A DNA stretch of 64,000 nt, taken from contig JACVRA010000128.1 of assembly GCA_019828545.1 (NCBI GenBank), positions 1-64,000 on the forward strand, read 5' to 3'. This stretch comes from Paracamarosporium sp. OC-R06-R3. Its lineage: Eukaryota > Ascomycota > Dothideomycetes > Pleosporales > Didymosphaeriaceae. A program made the translations under genes and the position numbers. The number at the start of each line of letters is the position of its first letter. Positions within the stretch are counted from its first letter, which is position 1. Shown here one piece after another: positions 42,440-54,741 of this stretch. The notes beneath the pieces are model-generated. The model did not search any database, had not been told where the DNA came from, and saw only the letters and a list, made by a program, of their open reading frames with translations.

Positions 42440-44505
42440 ATGTCGGAGCACCCCTCTCGTCCTCTCCGCTGGATGACGACCTCCAGTATGGCGCCGGGCG
42501 ACAGTCAAGGTACACACGACCGCATGCCCCCAGAGTCGCAGCTCGAGACTGACGGGGAGTAGGCTCGCACCCAGCACCTTCAGATGAAACCGCAGCCCGC
42601 GTGCGTCGCCGCGCCCGCCAGCGCAAAGGCCCGCCTCAATTGCAGTTCGTCACCGCCACCGACCCCTCCGACTTCAAGGGCGAGCAGGCCAAGAGAAGCG
42701 TCCGGTCGCAGGCCATGATCCAATACAGATACCAGTCGGCAGAGCAGAAGAAGCAGAAGAGCGAGCTCACACAGGGAGCGCCCGCGTCTGCGTCTGGGAA
42801 GAACAAGGGGAAGCGCGTGGTGCCCATGCGACGGGCCGACGAGGCATACGACACCACCGAAGACGCCTCTTCGTCACAGTGGCAAGACGGTACGCAGTCG
42901 CAATCCTCTTCGCAGTCGCCAGAGGAACAATGGAACACACCAGAGCACGATGCCGATACCAATCGATTATGGACGCCCTACACCTCGGACATGGTGCCCA
43001 CAAACTCGCCAAGCGACGCCAATGCATTGATGACTATACCGCTGAACGAAGCCGCGAGGCGTGAAAACGAATTGGAAGACGAGAGGGACACAATACTGAT
43101 TGAACTCCTAGCCACCAGACTTGCAACGTCGTGCGTCGGCAGCAACATGGATCCCTTCTCAGTCTTACCCAAATTTGCGCATTCTGAGCTGAACTCGAAC
43201 CAGCTTGTCCGCAGCTGCAATCGCACCTTTGTGTCCAAGCAAACTCTAGCGAGATGGGTGCCGGCTATGTTGGCGCATCCACACATACTACTCAGCTCCA
43301 CAATCATGTCATCTACTTGGCGAGACATGGTCGAGGGCGTCTGTGGCGAAAGCAGACGCACTATTCTTCTCAAGGGTGAGATCTTTAGTTGGATCAACCA
43401 ACGTCTTCGTAACCCTGATACCATGTTTCATGACGACACTATCATGGTCATCATCCATATCTTGATGGGCGAAACCTGGAGCTGCAACGAGAGGACGCTC
43501 CGCATACACATGACTGGCATTGCTAGGCTTATGGCGGCCAGAAAGAAGCTGAACTTAGCCGCCTCTTTCGACACCGTTGGCCTGGTTGTTGCAATGTAAG
43601 TTCATTTTAGGTTTTTGACGGCGTATCTCACCTGCAACAGCGTATGCAATCACATTCCCATCATATGCGAGTCGACCCCGCTTCCCCAACTTTGCCAATT
43701 TCAGGCACCCGACTTTCCAGTCGATGATTCCATGACGCTACCTGAGTCTCCGATCTACTGTCCACGCGAGCAGATGTATTCTGTTCGCGCGGAGCCTGCA
43801 TGCTCTGCGCACACGTACAGTCTACTCTGCGATGTGCGAGACTTGACCGACCTGTTCCTCGATTATAGCAAAAAGCTGGCAACAGTCTTTGATGAGGAAG
43901 AAGACGTAGATGAAAGTCGATTTCGAACTCTTTCGGTCGATTATGATGTAAAAGTTTCGCAGTTCCGTACCAAATTGGCATCAGCGCCCTCGGCTCATAC
44001 GCCTGGCTTACCAACAACCAACGATTGGATATACGAGGCATGCCGCTTAACAGCGCTTATACACATGTCAGCAATCATCACGTGTGTCCCTTTTTCTGTA
44101 GCTGCCGATCCCGCGAGAAACGCCATTGTGCGCACTGCGGCGTCCATTTCCGATGGCTTACCCACCAAGCGCCTCACAGAATCACTCTACGAGGTTTTGG
44201 AGCGGACCAACACCGGAGACTCGTGGAACAAGATGGTGGGCGTCTTCTACTGGGTGTGTGTCACTGGAGCGGCGGCGGCGCGCACGCCTGTGACCATCAA
44301 TTCCGAGTCACGCCCAAGCAAGCAGAACGAGGCATATCCTACTTGGGTGCGGCGCTGTTTGACCATGTACTCAAGCCGCACATTGGCTCAGATGACCTTC
44401 GAGCAGCCGCTGGCCATGCTGGTTACACAGCAGAAGCTGCTGAAGGTACAGGAGCTGATTGGGAGGAATGCAGCACAGTCACAAGCTTTTCGGAACAATT
44501 CATAA
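42440..44505 (+). CDS. fungal-specific transcription-factor-like protein without zinc cluster
   Basis: Three exons: 42440-42509, 42563-43595, 43641-44505; 656 codons, 655 aa. The N-terminal region is basic and Gln/Lys-rich (LQFVTATDPSDFKGEQAKR is a conserved start of this fungal family), followed by a Ser/Gln-rich stretch. Residues about 190-640 resemble the Fungal_trans_2 regulatory domain with the pattern EGVCGESRRTILLKG. There are no Cys pairs for a Zn2Cys6 or C2H2 domain, as in many members of this family. Probably a nuclear regulatory or adaptor protein. The first exon is short, and its ATG is inferred from the phase match across 42510-42562. A relation to the starch pair is possible but unproven. 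Confidence 0.75.
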
Positions 44506-45534
44506 GCGTGGTCAGGCGCTTGGCTGAAAGGAGCATTATCCCGGCGTTTATCGGATATAATCTGGGTCTGCCTCCACCGCCAGGGAAAAAAAAATATTTT
44601 GTCTCCTAGCTCAAAGCAGACGTTAAAGGAATGACGATGCTGTCTTGCTGAGCTGAGGGTCCAAGATTGCGTCCGTTACCAACAGTTTGGTCCATGTCAT
44701 GTTCCACTTTCGAGCGCGGGTACTGGTGCTTATAGGCCGCTAAAAGACCCGAGCTAGGAGCTGTCAGAAAAAAAAGTGTAAGACCCAGGCATGTTGATCC
44801 CAGCTCAGGCGGCCTGGAGATGCTGTCATAAGTCTACCTGGTGTGCGAACCCTGCGTCCATCATGCGCCTTGGGACGCTTGGTCGGTCGACGGCTCACGG
44901 ATCGATGTGCTGGACGAACGAACAAGCGCAGTCCGACGACCAGCGTGGAGGTAAGCTTTGACGGCAGATGCGGGTCTAGGGCTACCGCGTGCTTGAGGTG
45001 CACCAGGCAGCGACAAAGAGATCGTCTCGGTATGCGGGTACTCGGAGTCCGGGCCCACTCAATGTGTAGCGCCGAGTCTTTGAAATGCTGAGGAGTTAAG
45101 AGGAACAACGGAGAAGGTTGGAGTGGGGGCACGGTGCAGGTCTGGCCTCGCTGTGCTGGCGAGAGTGAATGTGCAGCCAGAGTCGGTGCTGAGGTGTTGC
45201 TTTTTGTTGTGCGGCGTGGGTGGCCTCTTCCGATCTTCTACCTACAATAGACGTTTCAATGTCGTCAGCGAGCGTGCCTGTTGTGAGGCACCCTATGGTG
45301 CAGTATGGCCTCTTCGTCATTAGCAAGGTTTTGCTGCCGTCAGAACTAGCATGCCGCCCGTTTTTGGGCCGTCGGCAGCGCCTTTCACTGTGCCAGGGTT
45401 GTGCGGCCGCCAGGACCGCTCAGGTCGGACTTCGTGCCTTCCCTGCCGTCCGATTGGTCATCCCCGACTGGGGTCTTCCCTTAGCGAGACCCAGCGACCA
45501 TTTGACTATATATTTTATATCATGCTTCCCCTCC
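44506..45534. other. intergenic, with TATA element for the next gene
   Basis: 1.03 kb. A TATATATTTTATAT stretch near 45506-45521 lies just upstream of the ATG at 45535. The frame is open further upstream, but that part has no conserved character. Nothing else seen. Confidence 0.45.
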
Positions 45535-47499
45535 ATGCGTCAGCGAGATATTGTCGCTGCCAGCGTTGTATCCAGCCTTGTGTTCTTATCCATCATGGTT
45601 GTCGTAGCACGCTTTCTGTGGAACCACAACAGGTCCTCCAAGGACCAGCCGGATGCTCCGTCTGTCGACCCTGTGCAGCAAGAGACCTCCCTCCTCTCGC
45701 GGGCCCGTTCAGTCAAGTTGTTTTCAGCTCCCAGCAAGGAACGTGGGCATTGGGTGCCGGTCCTTTCGGGAATCATCAAGGCAGGAGACGAGAACATCTT
45801 GACCTCCTCGCTGCTCAACGTTCAGCATGATACGCCTGGCGAGCTATCCCTCCAGGACGTATATGATGCCTTCGCCAAGGAGCTTCGAAGTCGTCCCGTG
45901 ACTGAACGAGCGACTTATTCCTCGGAGATTACCAAGTTCCTTGCATCGACGAAGAGGGTCCAGCGGACACAGTCGATCAGTGTATCGCCACCGAGGCGGC
46001 CGGACCTGCAGAAGCGAGCATCGCGGAAGTCGATCGATGTGATTCGAAACTCAATCGACCTGTCAGAGTTGGGACTTGGCCGGTCGCGGTCCTTCAAACA
46101 GACGTCGTCATCGAACCTTGTTCCTCTATCCAACAGTCTGCCGTTCGGAGCTGGTGGTCCTGGACCGATTCATACATACTGGGATCAAGACCTGCAGCAC
46201 GCGTTGACCTTCCAAGGACACACTGCAGTTCCAGTGACAGGCCAGGAACTCGCCGCATTGTCGGTCATACTAGGGAGCCCAGTCGATATCAGCCTGGATG
46301 TTCAGAATGAGAAGTGTGAAAGCTGGGCCAATACCTACAAGGGCGCGCTGGGTGTTTCGATCGCAGCATCGGAGATTGGCGATGGATCATACCACATCTC
46401 GTTGGCATCAAACAAGCGGAATGTCTCCCAACTACCAGCCAAAGGCTCAGGCTACTCCACCCTGCACGCTAAGCATCTTGCATCCGGCTCGTTGCCGTTC
46501 GCGTCAGACCACAAGACCACTAACAGCATCATCATCACAGCCGATACATTGGAGCATCTGAAATCAGGAACGCATCTGTATTCGCAGCCAACCGGTGCCG
46601 ACAGCAAAGGTGCCCAGTTTCTTGCTCGTCTGCCCAACGCTCGCGCACCAAACTTCCATGTCTTTGCCCCTTCAACGAGCGCAAACTCTACACCCCGTCT
46701 CCTCCACGCTATCGGTGACCTTGTCTTCACAGGTGGCTTCACCCCTTTCGCCTCCATCCCACTCATCAAAACGGTCCAGTTCGTCGCATCTGGCGGTCTT
46801 GTCCCCGGCCGCCTGCTCCAGCGCCTAGACGCCCTTATCGAAAAGGTCCACCGCCAGGCTCCGCACCTGCAACTCTTCGGTCCCCTACTCGAAGATGCAA
46901 ACACCCACCTTCGCTTCCGCGCCAACGAAAGGCTCGCCAGGCTCGCCACTGGCACCCTCACAGACGAAGCACTAGCCGACAAAGTCGCGCGAATGAGCCG
47001 CTACACCACTCTCCTAGAACGGCTCATGGCGCTCGTTCCAGACACGAAGCCCGCGGACGTCCTAGCCGCCGTGAGAGAGGGCATGAAGTCGGAGATGGAG
47101 CGCTCGTACGAAGACGCCGTCGCCGCGCATCTCATCGGCGGGACCGTCCTCTCTACACCATCCACACGCAGCAAGCCGAACTCTAGCATCTCGCGCAGGG
47201 ACACCCGCCGCCGATCGAGGTACTCGAATAACTCGTCCGGCACTGCTTCGCCCGATGGCCCGGCGAGCCTGACGAGCGGCAGGCCGAGCTCCACGTTCCC
47301 GCTGCACAACCTCGGCCGACAGGTTGAGGACGTGCTCAAAGGAAGCCTGCCGCTGGACGTGCAGACTATAACTCTGGTCGCGAGATTGGTCCTCGTAGCA
47401 TGGACGCTGAGCGTGGAGGGTGTAGCGTGGGAGGCTGGCGAAGTCGGATTCAGAGTCGTGGATCCGACGAAGTTGCCTGAGAAGATGTTCATGTGGTAA
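45535..47499 (+). CDS. orphan membrane-anchored protein, 654 aa
   Basis: Single exon. One hydrophobic helix at residues about 8-27 (VAASVVSSLVFLSIMVVVARF) follows MRQRD, a signal-anchor topology with the bulk of the protein on one side. Residues 30-200 are basic and Ser-rich, with RSR/RTQ motifs that look like phosphorylation targets. Residues about 200-480 look globular; 530-590 are low-complexity (Ser/Arg). The family is not recognised; proteins of this plan occur in Pleosporales (family impression only). The start at 45535, rather than ATGs up to 280 bases upstream in the same frame, was chosen because the TATA element sits just before it and the helix then lies at the N-terminus. Confidence 0.65.
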   Translation: MRQRDIVAASVVSSLVFLSIMVVVARFLWNHNRSSKDQPDAPSVDPVQQETSLLSRARSVKLFSAPSKERGHWVPVLSGIIKAGDENILTSSLLNVQHDTPGELSLQDVYDAFAKELRSRPVTERATYSSEITKFLASTKRVQRTQSISVSPPRRPDLQKRASRKSIDVIRNSIDLSELGLGRSRSFKQTSSSNLVPLSNSLPFGAGGPGPIHTYWDQDLQHALTFQGHTAVPVTGQELAALSVILGSPVDISLDVQNEKCESWANTYKGALGVSIAASEIGDGSYHISLASNKRNVSQLPAKGSGYSTLHAKHLASGSLPFASDHKTTNSIIITADTLEHLKSGTHLYSQPTGADSKGAQFLARLPNARAPNFHVFAPSTSANSTPRLLHAIGDLVFTGGFTPFASIPLIKTVQFVASGGLVPGRLLQRLDALIEKVHRQAPHLQLFGPLLEDANTHLRFRANERLARLATGTLTDEALADKVARMSRYTTLLERLMALVPDTKPADVLAAVREGMKSEMERSYEDAVAAHLIGGTVLSTPSTRSKPNSSISRRDTRRRSRYSNNSSGTASPDGPASLTSGRPSSTFPLHNLGRQVEDVLKGSLPLDVQTITLVARLVLVAWTLSVEGVAWEAGEVGFRVVDPTKLPEKMFMW

Positions 47500-47643
47500 C
47501 TTCTCCGCAGAACTCTTCTCATTCTAGATTGGGGGTTTGGATAGGGTGGCTATGGCGTTTGGGCTGGGCTGGGCTGTTTTTCTTTTCTTCGCTTTTCTTT
47601 CCTTGAGTCTGAGAAAGATACCATTATCGCGATCGCAACGTTT

Positions 47644-47680
47644 AGTATGAATATGAGTATGGGTATGAGTATGAGATATG
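47644..47680. repeat. imperfect TATGAG/TATGGG microsatellite
   Basis: About six imperfect copies of a hexamer TATGA(G/A) or TATGGG in a row, just downstream of the membrane-anchored orphan gene. Simple slippage repeat. Confidence 0.7.
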
Positions 47681-47912
47681 GCGGGTATACGTACGATAAA
47701 GGGAGCACACGGGTACACTACACTACATTACATTGCATTTACATCACTCAAAAGCCTATATTACAGAATAATCAATCATCACGACTTTTTTACCACCCAC
47801 CACCATTGTCAATCTCCGCGAAACTCAATACACACTTCTCCTTTACTCTACCATTCCCCAAATCCCAATGAAACACCCACCCATCCACCCACGCCACTCC
47901 TCCCCCCTCAAA

Positions 47913-48140
47913 TCACACACACACACCGCCTTTCTCATCCACCAACCCATCACAAGACCCACAACCGCATACATGATAATTCGCGCTCTTACCCGTGCCT
48001 AATCTCGTGATCTCTCCCCGCCGATCTCCCGCCGTCGGCTCGGAACTGCGCTCCTTCCGGCGTTCCGTACTTGCTGCTGCGACGAACTTACTCGCCGACG
48101 GCGTGCGCGCGCGATTCTGAGCCTTGCGCGGAATTTGGGA
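47913..48140 (-). CDS. possible 3' exon of a small Cys-containing protein
   Basis: The minus-strand frame ends with a basic, Ala/Ser-rich stretch and then YHVCGCGSCDGLVDEKGG before its stop at 47913. This end looks more like protein than the low-complexity sequence before it, and a possible acceptor lies near 48120. I could not find a convincing first exon, so it may be chance coding. Confidence 0.25.
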   Translation of the reverse strand, partial: SQIPRKAQNRARTPSASKFVAAASTERRKERSSEPTAGDRRGEITRLGTGKSANYHVCGCGSCDGLVDEKGGVCV

Positions 48141-50019
48141 TGCCGTGCGGGGCGAGAGGGGCGAAATGGGACGGGTGAGGGGGGGGTGTGCTGGGTTGTG
48201 GAGAGAGCGTACAGGCGGGGGGTAGGAAGGCGGGATGGGGCACGTGTATGCAGGGGTTCCTAGGGAGAGAAAAATAGACTTCGTCGGCGGCGGCGTGCTG
48301 CTGGTAGTGTGTGTGCATGTATGTGTGGGTACGCGGATGCGTAGGGCTAGAGGAGCTTGAGTGTGGATTGGGATGGGATGCGGATGGGACGGGGTGTGCA
48401 AGTGTGGGGTACATAGGTACTACCGTGGCGGGTAGCCAGGCTAGTCTTGGAGTTATCATCGACTTGATAGGGTGTATGCCATGCATGGTTGGTGTGGACT
48501 AGTCTGTCTGCTGCGATAATGCAATAATGTGGTTTAGGGGGTGCTTTGGAAGGCTGGTGGGTTGGTGCCTTGTTTTTATCATGGACTCGATGGGGTATAC
48601 GGGCATGCAGGGAAATGATAGAGCTTTGCGTAGAAGAGGGCTAATCGAGGGCGCTGTGCGAAGGCGCGTGGTGTCATTGGTTGGCGGGTGTGACTGAGCG
48701 GAGAGGGTTGTAGAGGGTCTGGTTAGTCACGTTACTCAGAACTTGATAATCTGGGTTGTGGATGACTGAGGCTTGTGGGTAAGCTAGGCTTGGAACACCA
48801 CACCGCGGTATGATTTTGGTATGTATAGCAGGCAGATGCACTGTGTGTGTGTGCTAATGCGGTCGTTGAAATGTGCTGGTTGCACTGCGTGGTTGTGGAG
48901 TCCGTGAAGGTTACGGGACGGGTTCGTACGATAGGCTATACGAACATTCTACTAGCGCGAATGCCGGGAGCGTATACCGGCCATAGTTTACTACGGTTCG
49001 CACCAGCCCGGGCCCCTCAGGTGAGAAGGGCGTCAATAGTTCCAGTTCCACTTCGAACAGCCTGAGTGCCGATATAGACGTCGATTTACGAGTATCGGAC
49101 GCTGCATGCATGCAAGCCTGAGGCACAGGTATATTAGGCGAAAATGCATGCACGATCCTTCCAAATCCGTTTAACCCCCGCATCCGACGGATCACGAGTC
49201 ATGCGCTCGTGCTTGTTTGTGGGCGCGTATGCATGGTCAGAAAATGGGTGGAGTCCGGAGGCGCGCTGCATGTTCTACCTCAACCCATTAACGTATCTAT
49301 TCGAGATGTGAGCAATCCTGCAGATTATGCGTTTAGTTGACTATATTTGAGAAGTCCGTGGCGATCGTTGAGGGGGCGCGCTCTTTGACGTCCGTCTATG
49401 GACTACCGAAGCTTTGGATCACTCCAGCTGAGACCGTCAACTTTGTGCGATTGGAACGTAAAAGAGCGAAGACGCCGTTCTTCCCTCTATGCACTCATCC
49501 TTGTAGTAATATATTCGTCGAATCCTCAGCGCATCAGCAGTATACTTTACAGGGACACAATATCACCCTATTCCATCCAACATACATATAAAATACGAGG
49601 CCGTATCCGGACTCAACACTATATGTCCACATGGCATCTCCCGGCCGGACGTCCGCTTGCACAGTTCTCCCCACGTCGTAAACTGCACCCCTGACCCATT
49701 CCTCCGTCACAGAACCAACCCCACCCTACCCGCCTCCGACGAACGCTCGCCTTGCACCACTACACTCAAAACAGCCCTGACATTCCTAAGGCGAGCTGAT
49801 CTGATCGGATTAAGGCTGGACGCTAACTCCGCATTTCCTGACCACCACGTTTTCTGACAAACACTGTGAAGGCCTTTATAATTAACGTAGGCGATAATAC
49901 GAGCTAATTAGATAAGTGGGTTAATTAGTATACTAAGAATTTACTAACCTTGTTACTGTAATTGATAGTAATAGTCTACTATCAAGTATTTTGGGCTAAG
50001 CGACACAAGTAGTCCGAGA

Positions 50020-50225
50020 AACACTCAGCTACCGCTCCACCACCGCTTTCCACGGGGCGATCTCCTTTGTCTTCCTTCTTCATCGAGCTTACACAAGCCC
50101 TCGACAAAGGAACGACGACCTCTGACCAAATCAAAACCGTTACACAGGCGAGTCGGCTCGCATGTGCTCTCTCTATTGTAGAAAACAAGTCATCATTAAC
50201 TCGCAAGACCTGGTATGACCTAATG
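50020..50225 (+). pseudogene. possible gene remnant beside AT-rich segment
   Basis: A plus-strand frame of about 65 codons reads as plausible protein (FFIELTQALDKGTTTS, then ASRLACALSIVENKSS) and stops after TWYDLM. It has no start codon in context and directly follows a very AT-rich stretch (49877-49985). It could be the surviving end of a decayed gene. Not identified. Confidence 0.25.
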
Positions 50226-50858
50226 TGAAAGTCTTTTGCAGATTAACAACTCGTCGCGGTAATCTGAGCAGGTATCTACAGTTATCTTTCGGCCTTCCTG
50301 GATAGCTTCAGCACCTGGGATAGCTTCAGTACCTGAGTGTGACACGGGCTTGTTTCTGACATCCAGCGCCGTGACGCCTCTTCTGCGTCGCCGATGCCTC
50401 GATCGTCCCATTTTTTCCTGGGGACCTACATATGGAGATGTAAACGCGTACGTACGAGGTCGTGTTCAAGAATGTCCAAGGGCGAGTGAGACGGGCGTTT
50501 ATCAACGTGGTTGGTTTCTACTCGAAATCCAGAGTCATCGAACCAAATTTTGGGTACGTGCTTGCCTTGCAATTAAGTCTAAACTACTTTTGATCACCTT
50601 TTGTATTTAGGCCTTTGCCCAATCTGTGTAAAATAAAAACAATTCTAGATGCGAGACTACGCATGTAGAAGCCCCCGACGAGGTGACCGCAACCACTCTT
50701 CCTCGGAAGAGTCATCTGGAGTGCTCTTGAATTCTAGTTCGGCCTAACAGATCATAACAAAACACACTAGCGTAAACCCCATAGCCTATGTCTCGCTAGA
50801 CATACCGGAGTGACGCCTTCTCTAGACAAGTACAGATACCTCTTCCAAGCCCACATAC

Positions 50859-51713
50859 CTAGACACCTTTTACAAGACCTAAGCCATCATAGTCGACCAC
50901 CGGCGCCCCTAAAATAATCGGTTTATCTGTCTTCTCAAGCAAGCACAGGACTCGTGCCGGGGACTCGAGCGCGACGTGCTGCCACATACACGTCACCAAC
51001 GACGGGCCCGTCCCAATAACTCTCGCGTTCTCCTTCGAAGCTTGCCATTGCTGCGCCAGACCCGGACATACGTCATCCATGACCTGCTTGACGACCGCAT
51101 CTTCACCGAGATGCATCTCCTCGCCATTCAACGGAAACGCATAGTGACGGTGATCTGCAAAGAGCGAGAGCGCGAGCTGGTCTTGGTCTGTCGCAAGCAT
51201 CCTCGCGACGTGCGCGTCGTTGTCTCTGCAGCAAGGAGTCGTGTGAATACGGGCATCTGGGAGGCGACGAAGATAGTCCGATGTCTCGCCCTCGATGCTG
51301 TTTCCACTCACGTAAATGTGTGGGCGAGAGCATTTGCGCAGCTCGTCCAACTCGTCACCGCTGACGTGGTGAAGTCTCCACGATATGTTCGGTCGGATGA
51401 CCGAGTCGAAGTCGGTGTGGTCGTTCTGGTCGTTAATTATCTGACTTACTCTGAACACGTTCAGATGGAAGCCTATACAACATGTCAGAATGTTCCTATG
51501 GTGCTTATGATTGTACTCGGGAGGACGGAATATGTGGTAGGACCTACCAGAGTCACAGAAACGCTTGGTGACGATGATCATTGGTACTGAAGTTTGTGCC
51601 CACAGTTCCCGCAGAACAAGGTATCCTAGATATGTGGAAACAGAAGTGACGCCTCTGGCGCTAGTTCGTCTCGAGTTTTCCAGGAGGCTGAAGTGCACGT
51701 CAGCATCTAGCAT
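50859..51713 (-). CDS. orphan protein, 284 aa
   Basis: One open frame from ATG 51713 to the stop at 50859. The C-terminal two-thirds (from about residue 100) has strong coding character, with GC-rich third positions and acidic/His-rich composition, including SGDELDELRKCS, HIYVSGNS and a Cys pair in TTPCCRD. The first 90 residues are less convincing and may hide an intron or be 5' untranslated. No family recognised, no membrane segment or signal peptide. It lies in a gene-poor stretch with another orphan downstream. Confidence 0.5.
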   Translation of the reverse strand: MLDADVHFSLLENSRRTSARGVTSVSTYLGYLVLRELWAQTSVPMIIVTKRFCDSGRSYHIFRPPEYNHKHHRNILTCCIGFHLNVFRVSQIINDQNDHTDFDSVIRPNISWRLHHVSGDELDELRKCSRPHIYVSGNSIEGETSDYLRRLPDARIHTTPCCRDNDAHVARMLATDQDQLALSLFADHRHYAFPLNGEEMHLGEDAVVKQVMDDVCPGLAQQWQASKENARVIGTGPSLVTCMWQHVALESPARVLCLLEKTDKPIILGAPVVDYDGLGLVKGV

Positions 51714-51950
51714 CTATGGTTGAAGAAGAGCCACGCTCACCTGGTCATTACTTGTCGATCGGGGCAGAACATGCGCGAAGTTTGACCCAGCCATGCACAG
51801 CTCAAATCCGACAGGTACGCCTGCAATACTTGAAACTCTATCTCTATCAACCGTTTAGTCGCAGGCAGATAGGGTTTTGGAAAGTTTCCGTCCATGAGCT
51901 TGTGGCTGATCTGGAAGGCAAGATCTGGCATGATGCCTGGACATAGTCAG

Positions 51951-52958
51951 TCATCGTAACTTCATTCGACGCGAGCCACTCCGGAGTGTGTGACGCGAGC
52001 GCCATGTCTCTGATCGGGGGCTTTTGTTGGTTGACTCATCCGAAACACGGTACTCACCTGCACCATATATATTGGCACGCACGATAAACTGCTTGTACTT
52101 GGACAATATGTAACAATATACTAAGAAGTGAACGACTTGGTTCAGATTCCACGGCATCCAGTATTTTGACGTCACATCGGATGAGAAGGGAGAAGCTAAT
52201 CTGCGCTGCTCGATTGTGTCCAGTGGAGAAGACGAAAGGCTAGACGCCGGCGTTGTTCCCGGAGTAAGTGGACGACTGGACACCCCAGAAACAGAAGGTG
52301 GAGCTGATGACTTGTCGGACATCCGATGAGATTGCACTGAGTTGGTTCTGAAGGAAACTGTCGATGACAAGGGCGTGAGCGAAATTGAAGCAGGGAGCGA
52401 CGCCGAATGATCCTTCTCGAGCCACCCAACCCTCTGCCTAAAGGTTGCGGCAAGTCAGCAAAGTTCGGCCAGGCGTATCACACCAGCGCTACAGGTTTGC
52501 TCTCGGAACACGTACATCATTTCATCCACAGTCAAGCCATTTTTTGGTATTCCAATCTTCTCCGACGAGGCTCTCGATATATTGAAATCGCAGAGCTCTT
52601 TGCAAAAGACTCTTGTATTGTAGGCAACCGTGCGCAATCGTGTGATGGTCTCCTGGATCTGGTGTAGCTCCGCTGAATTTGGCTCAATACGTCGGTATCG
52701 GTTGACAATTTCCAGTACCATGCAGGCCCTCAGTTGACAGGACGTATCACCTACGTGGGCATCGAAGGCCAGAAAGCCAGGCGATTTTGGGTCGAGCTCC
52801 TTTTCGTGGAGTAGATTTAGGAAGAGACTCAGAGCATCAGCAGCATCGGTGGCGGCACGAAGAGTATGGAAGAGCACCCTGGGAATGGCAACTGGTTTGT
52901 GACGGGCCGCAGTGGTCACCTTAGTGTGGTTTCCAGCTGGGAATAAGAACGTGGACAT
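51951..52958 (-). CDS. orphan two-exon protein, 319 aa
   Basis: Exons 52958-52482 and 52433-51951. The two parts are in the same frame but separated by a TGA; a 48-nt phase-0 intron (52434-52481) with a CTGAC branch-point-like site and a CAG acceptor removes it. Residues 1-160 are helical with a pattern like fungal death-domain/ankyrin-associated N-termini (not identified). Residues 165-240 are Ser/Pro-rich and disordered. The last 75 residues are less certain. If the intron is not real, the gene is broken by a nonsense codon, which could come from CGA by C to T change. No signal peptide. Confidence 0.5.
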
Positions 52959-54741
52959 GCTGGTTGATTGTGTACTGATTTACTGTTCTAAGTCTCGAAA
53001 GTTAGTATATTGTGCACCTGGATTGCGTATGGGGCAAGCCACCGATGGAGATACGCCACAGATCTAGGTATCGTTTCGTGAAGGGTGCTGAGACTGACGG
53101 GTGTTGAGGACACGATTACGCCTTGGAGTATCACTTGAAAAGATACGCGCTTAAACTGATTGACGTTGAAGTTGGTAGTATTAGTTAACGTCTGCTATTT
53201 TTCTCTTTGCTTCGCTTATACGCTTAGAAGTGCTCATCCTTTCCAAAGCCCCTGAGGTACAGGGGTGCATTGTCTAAGCCAAGAGCTATGAATCAGGTAT
53301 CCGACATGAAGAATCAGGCGCCAGGCTGACCTATACTATGGCGGGGCGGAGCGTAGCGGTGAAAGGGTAAAAACCTCTACAGTACGAAGTGGATGTGGCT
53401 CAGCTGACTTTATACCTCGGCGATCTAGGCAATTCGCGTGTAAGCTGAGATTCTTGATTGAGCTTCTGCCAAGGGCTTGTTTGGATCCTCTGAAAATCGA
53501 CGCCGTTTCTGGTCTCAAGAGTGTTAGAAATCAGAGTCCTGAAAGCCGAGATTCAAAGTTCCGCTTTTGAAAATCAACTCCAGATGTCCATACTTGGCCC
53601 CTAGTGACTAGTGCTTGGTTTTCCTGTAAAAAAGGGCCGTGCTCCGCATAGCCCTACCTAAATGGTGAAATACTGCTATAAGGAGTAGTGCTCTAGGGCA
53701 AGCGAGGCTCTGTGAAGTCGATATTTTGCCAAGACGCTGACGGGATACTAGCCATTTAAAGAAAAGGCCGGAACTCAAAGATCTGGCTCAAGGTTGAGTC
53801 GATAATCACGCCTTATATCTATGACAAAAATCTTTTTAGTAAAACAATTGACAACGCTAACTCTGAGGAGACGAGTGGAGGGTAAGAAGCAGGCGACTTT
53901 CAAAGCTAGCAGGGGTATAAAATTTAGCCACATGTCTATCGGGACCGGGATCCGTTTTGCCTTCAAAAACGGCCAGGAGTACTGAATAGTATGTTGATTC
54001 TGTTACCGTTCTACTAACCAAGTAAAGACGACACTGATTCTGTGGGGATCGAAACAGGACCTAAAAAGAGCTTGTTTGATTTGGTTTAAAGGATCTATCG
54101 TTGTACGAAACTAGAGTGGACTCGTTGCCACGATCAAGCATTACTTTCCCCAAAGAAACACATAAAACGATCTGGTTCGGCACAGATGTCCGAAAATAGG
54201 TCCTGCAGTAATATGGCGGGGCGATGTAAGCTGACTCAATTAATTTCGATATTAGTCTCAACAATATCGATATTAGTATCTAAATGCTTTAATTGAGCGG
54301 GATTTCGAATCACGAGGTCTCCACCTTCGGAGTCTGCGTAAATGTGGCTGTAGTAATGACGAGCTGTAGTTTTACGAGCTATAGTGTGATGTAGGGATAC
54401 GACAAACAGCCCGCAGAACAGCCCGTCGACACGCAAACCAAGGACTTGGCTACCAGAGATGAACCAACCGGGGTTTCCATGCTCTCAACACTCAGGCTAG
54501 GAATCCGGTGCCCGAACGTAGCGATGCTCGGAGCAGACTACCCAAATTATACTAACTACTGGGTATTCGTACTATGGCCTCTCTACGGTTGTAGCAGAGA
54601 TATCACATGGCTGGACATGTCTCGAAACACCAACATCTCTTTTGTATTTACCATACGATTCCTAGGAAAAGCCAATGCGTGGAAATCCTAAGCATCAATA
54701 CTTCCGCCTGATGCGGATTGAGGTTTCTAATCTCTCCAAAA
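52959..54741. other. gene-poor intergenic region
   Basis: 1.8 kb of AT-richer sequence with only short frames on either strand. GGGATTTCGAATCAC near 54299 recalls a tRNA T-loop, but no cloverleaf can be built. No gene called. Confidence 0.45.

Larger units (their letters stand above)
47500..50858. other. gene-poor region with simple repeats
   Basis: 3.4 kb with biased composition: pyrimidine and CA tracts at 47780-47950 and GT/GGGT-rich sequence at 48180-48420. Two doubtful coding pieces are listed separately. The stretch 49860-49990 is very AT-rich. No tRNA or transposon recognised. Confidence 0.45.

Noticed and set aside
45220..45534. Extension of the membrane-anchored orphan upstream of 45535
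   Set aside because: The frame is open, but a TATA element lies inside it and the residues show no conserved character.
54290..54330. tRNA-like T-loop (TTCGAATC)
   Set aside because: No acceptor, D or anticodon stems can be formed around it.
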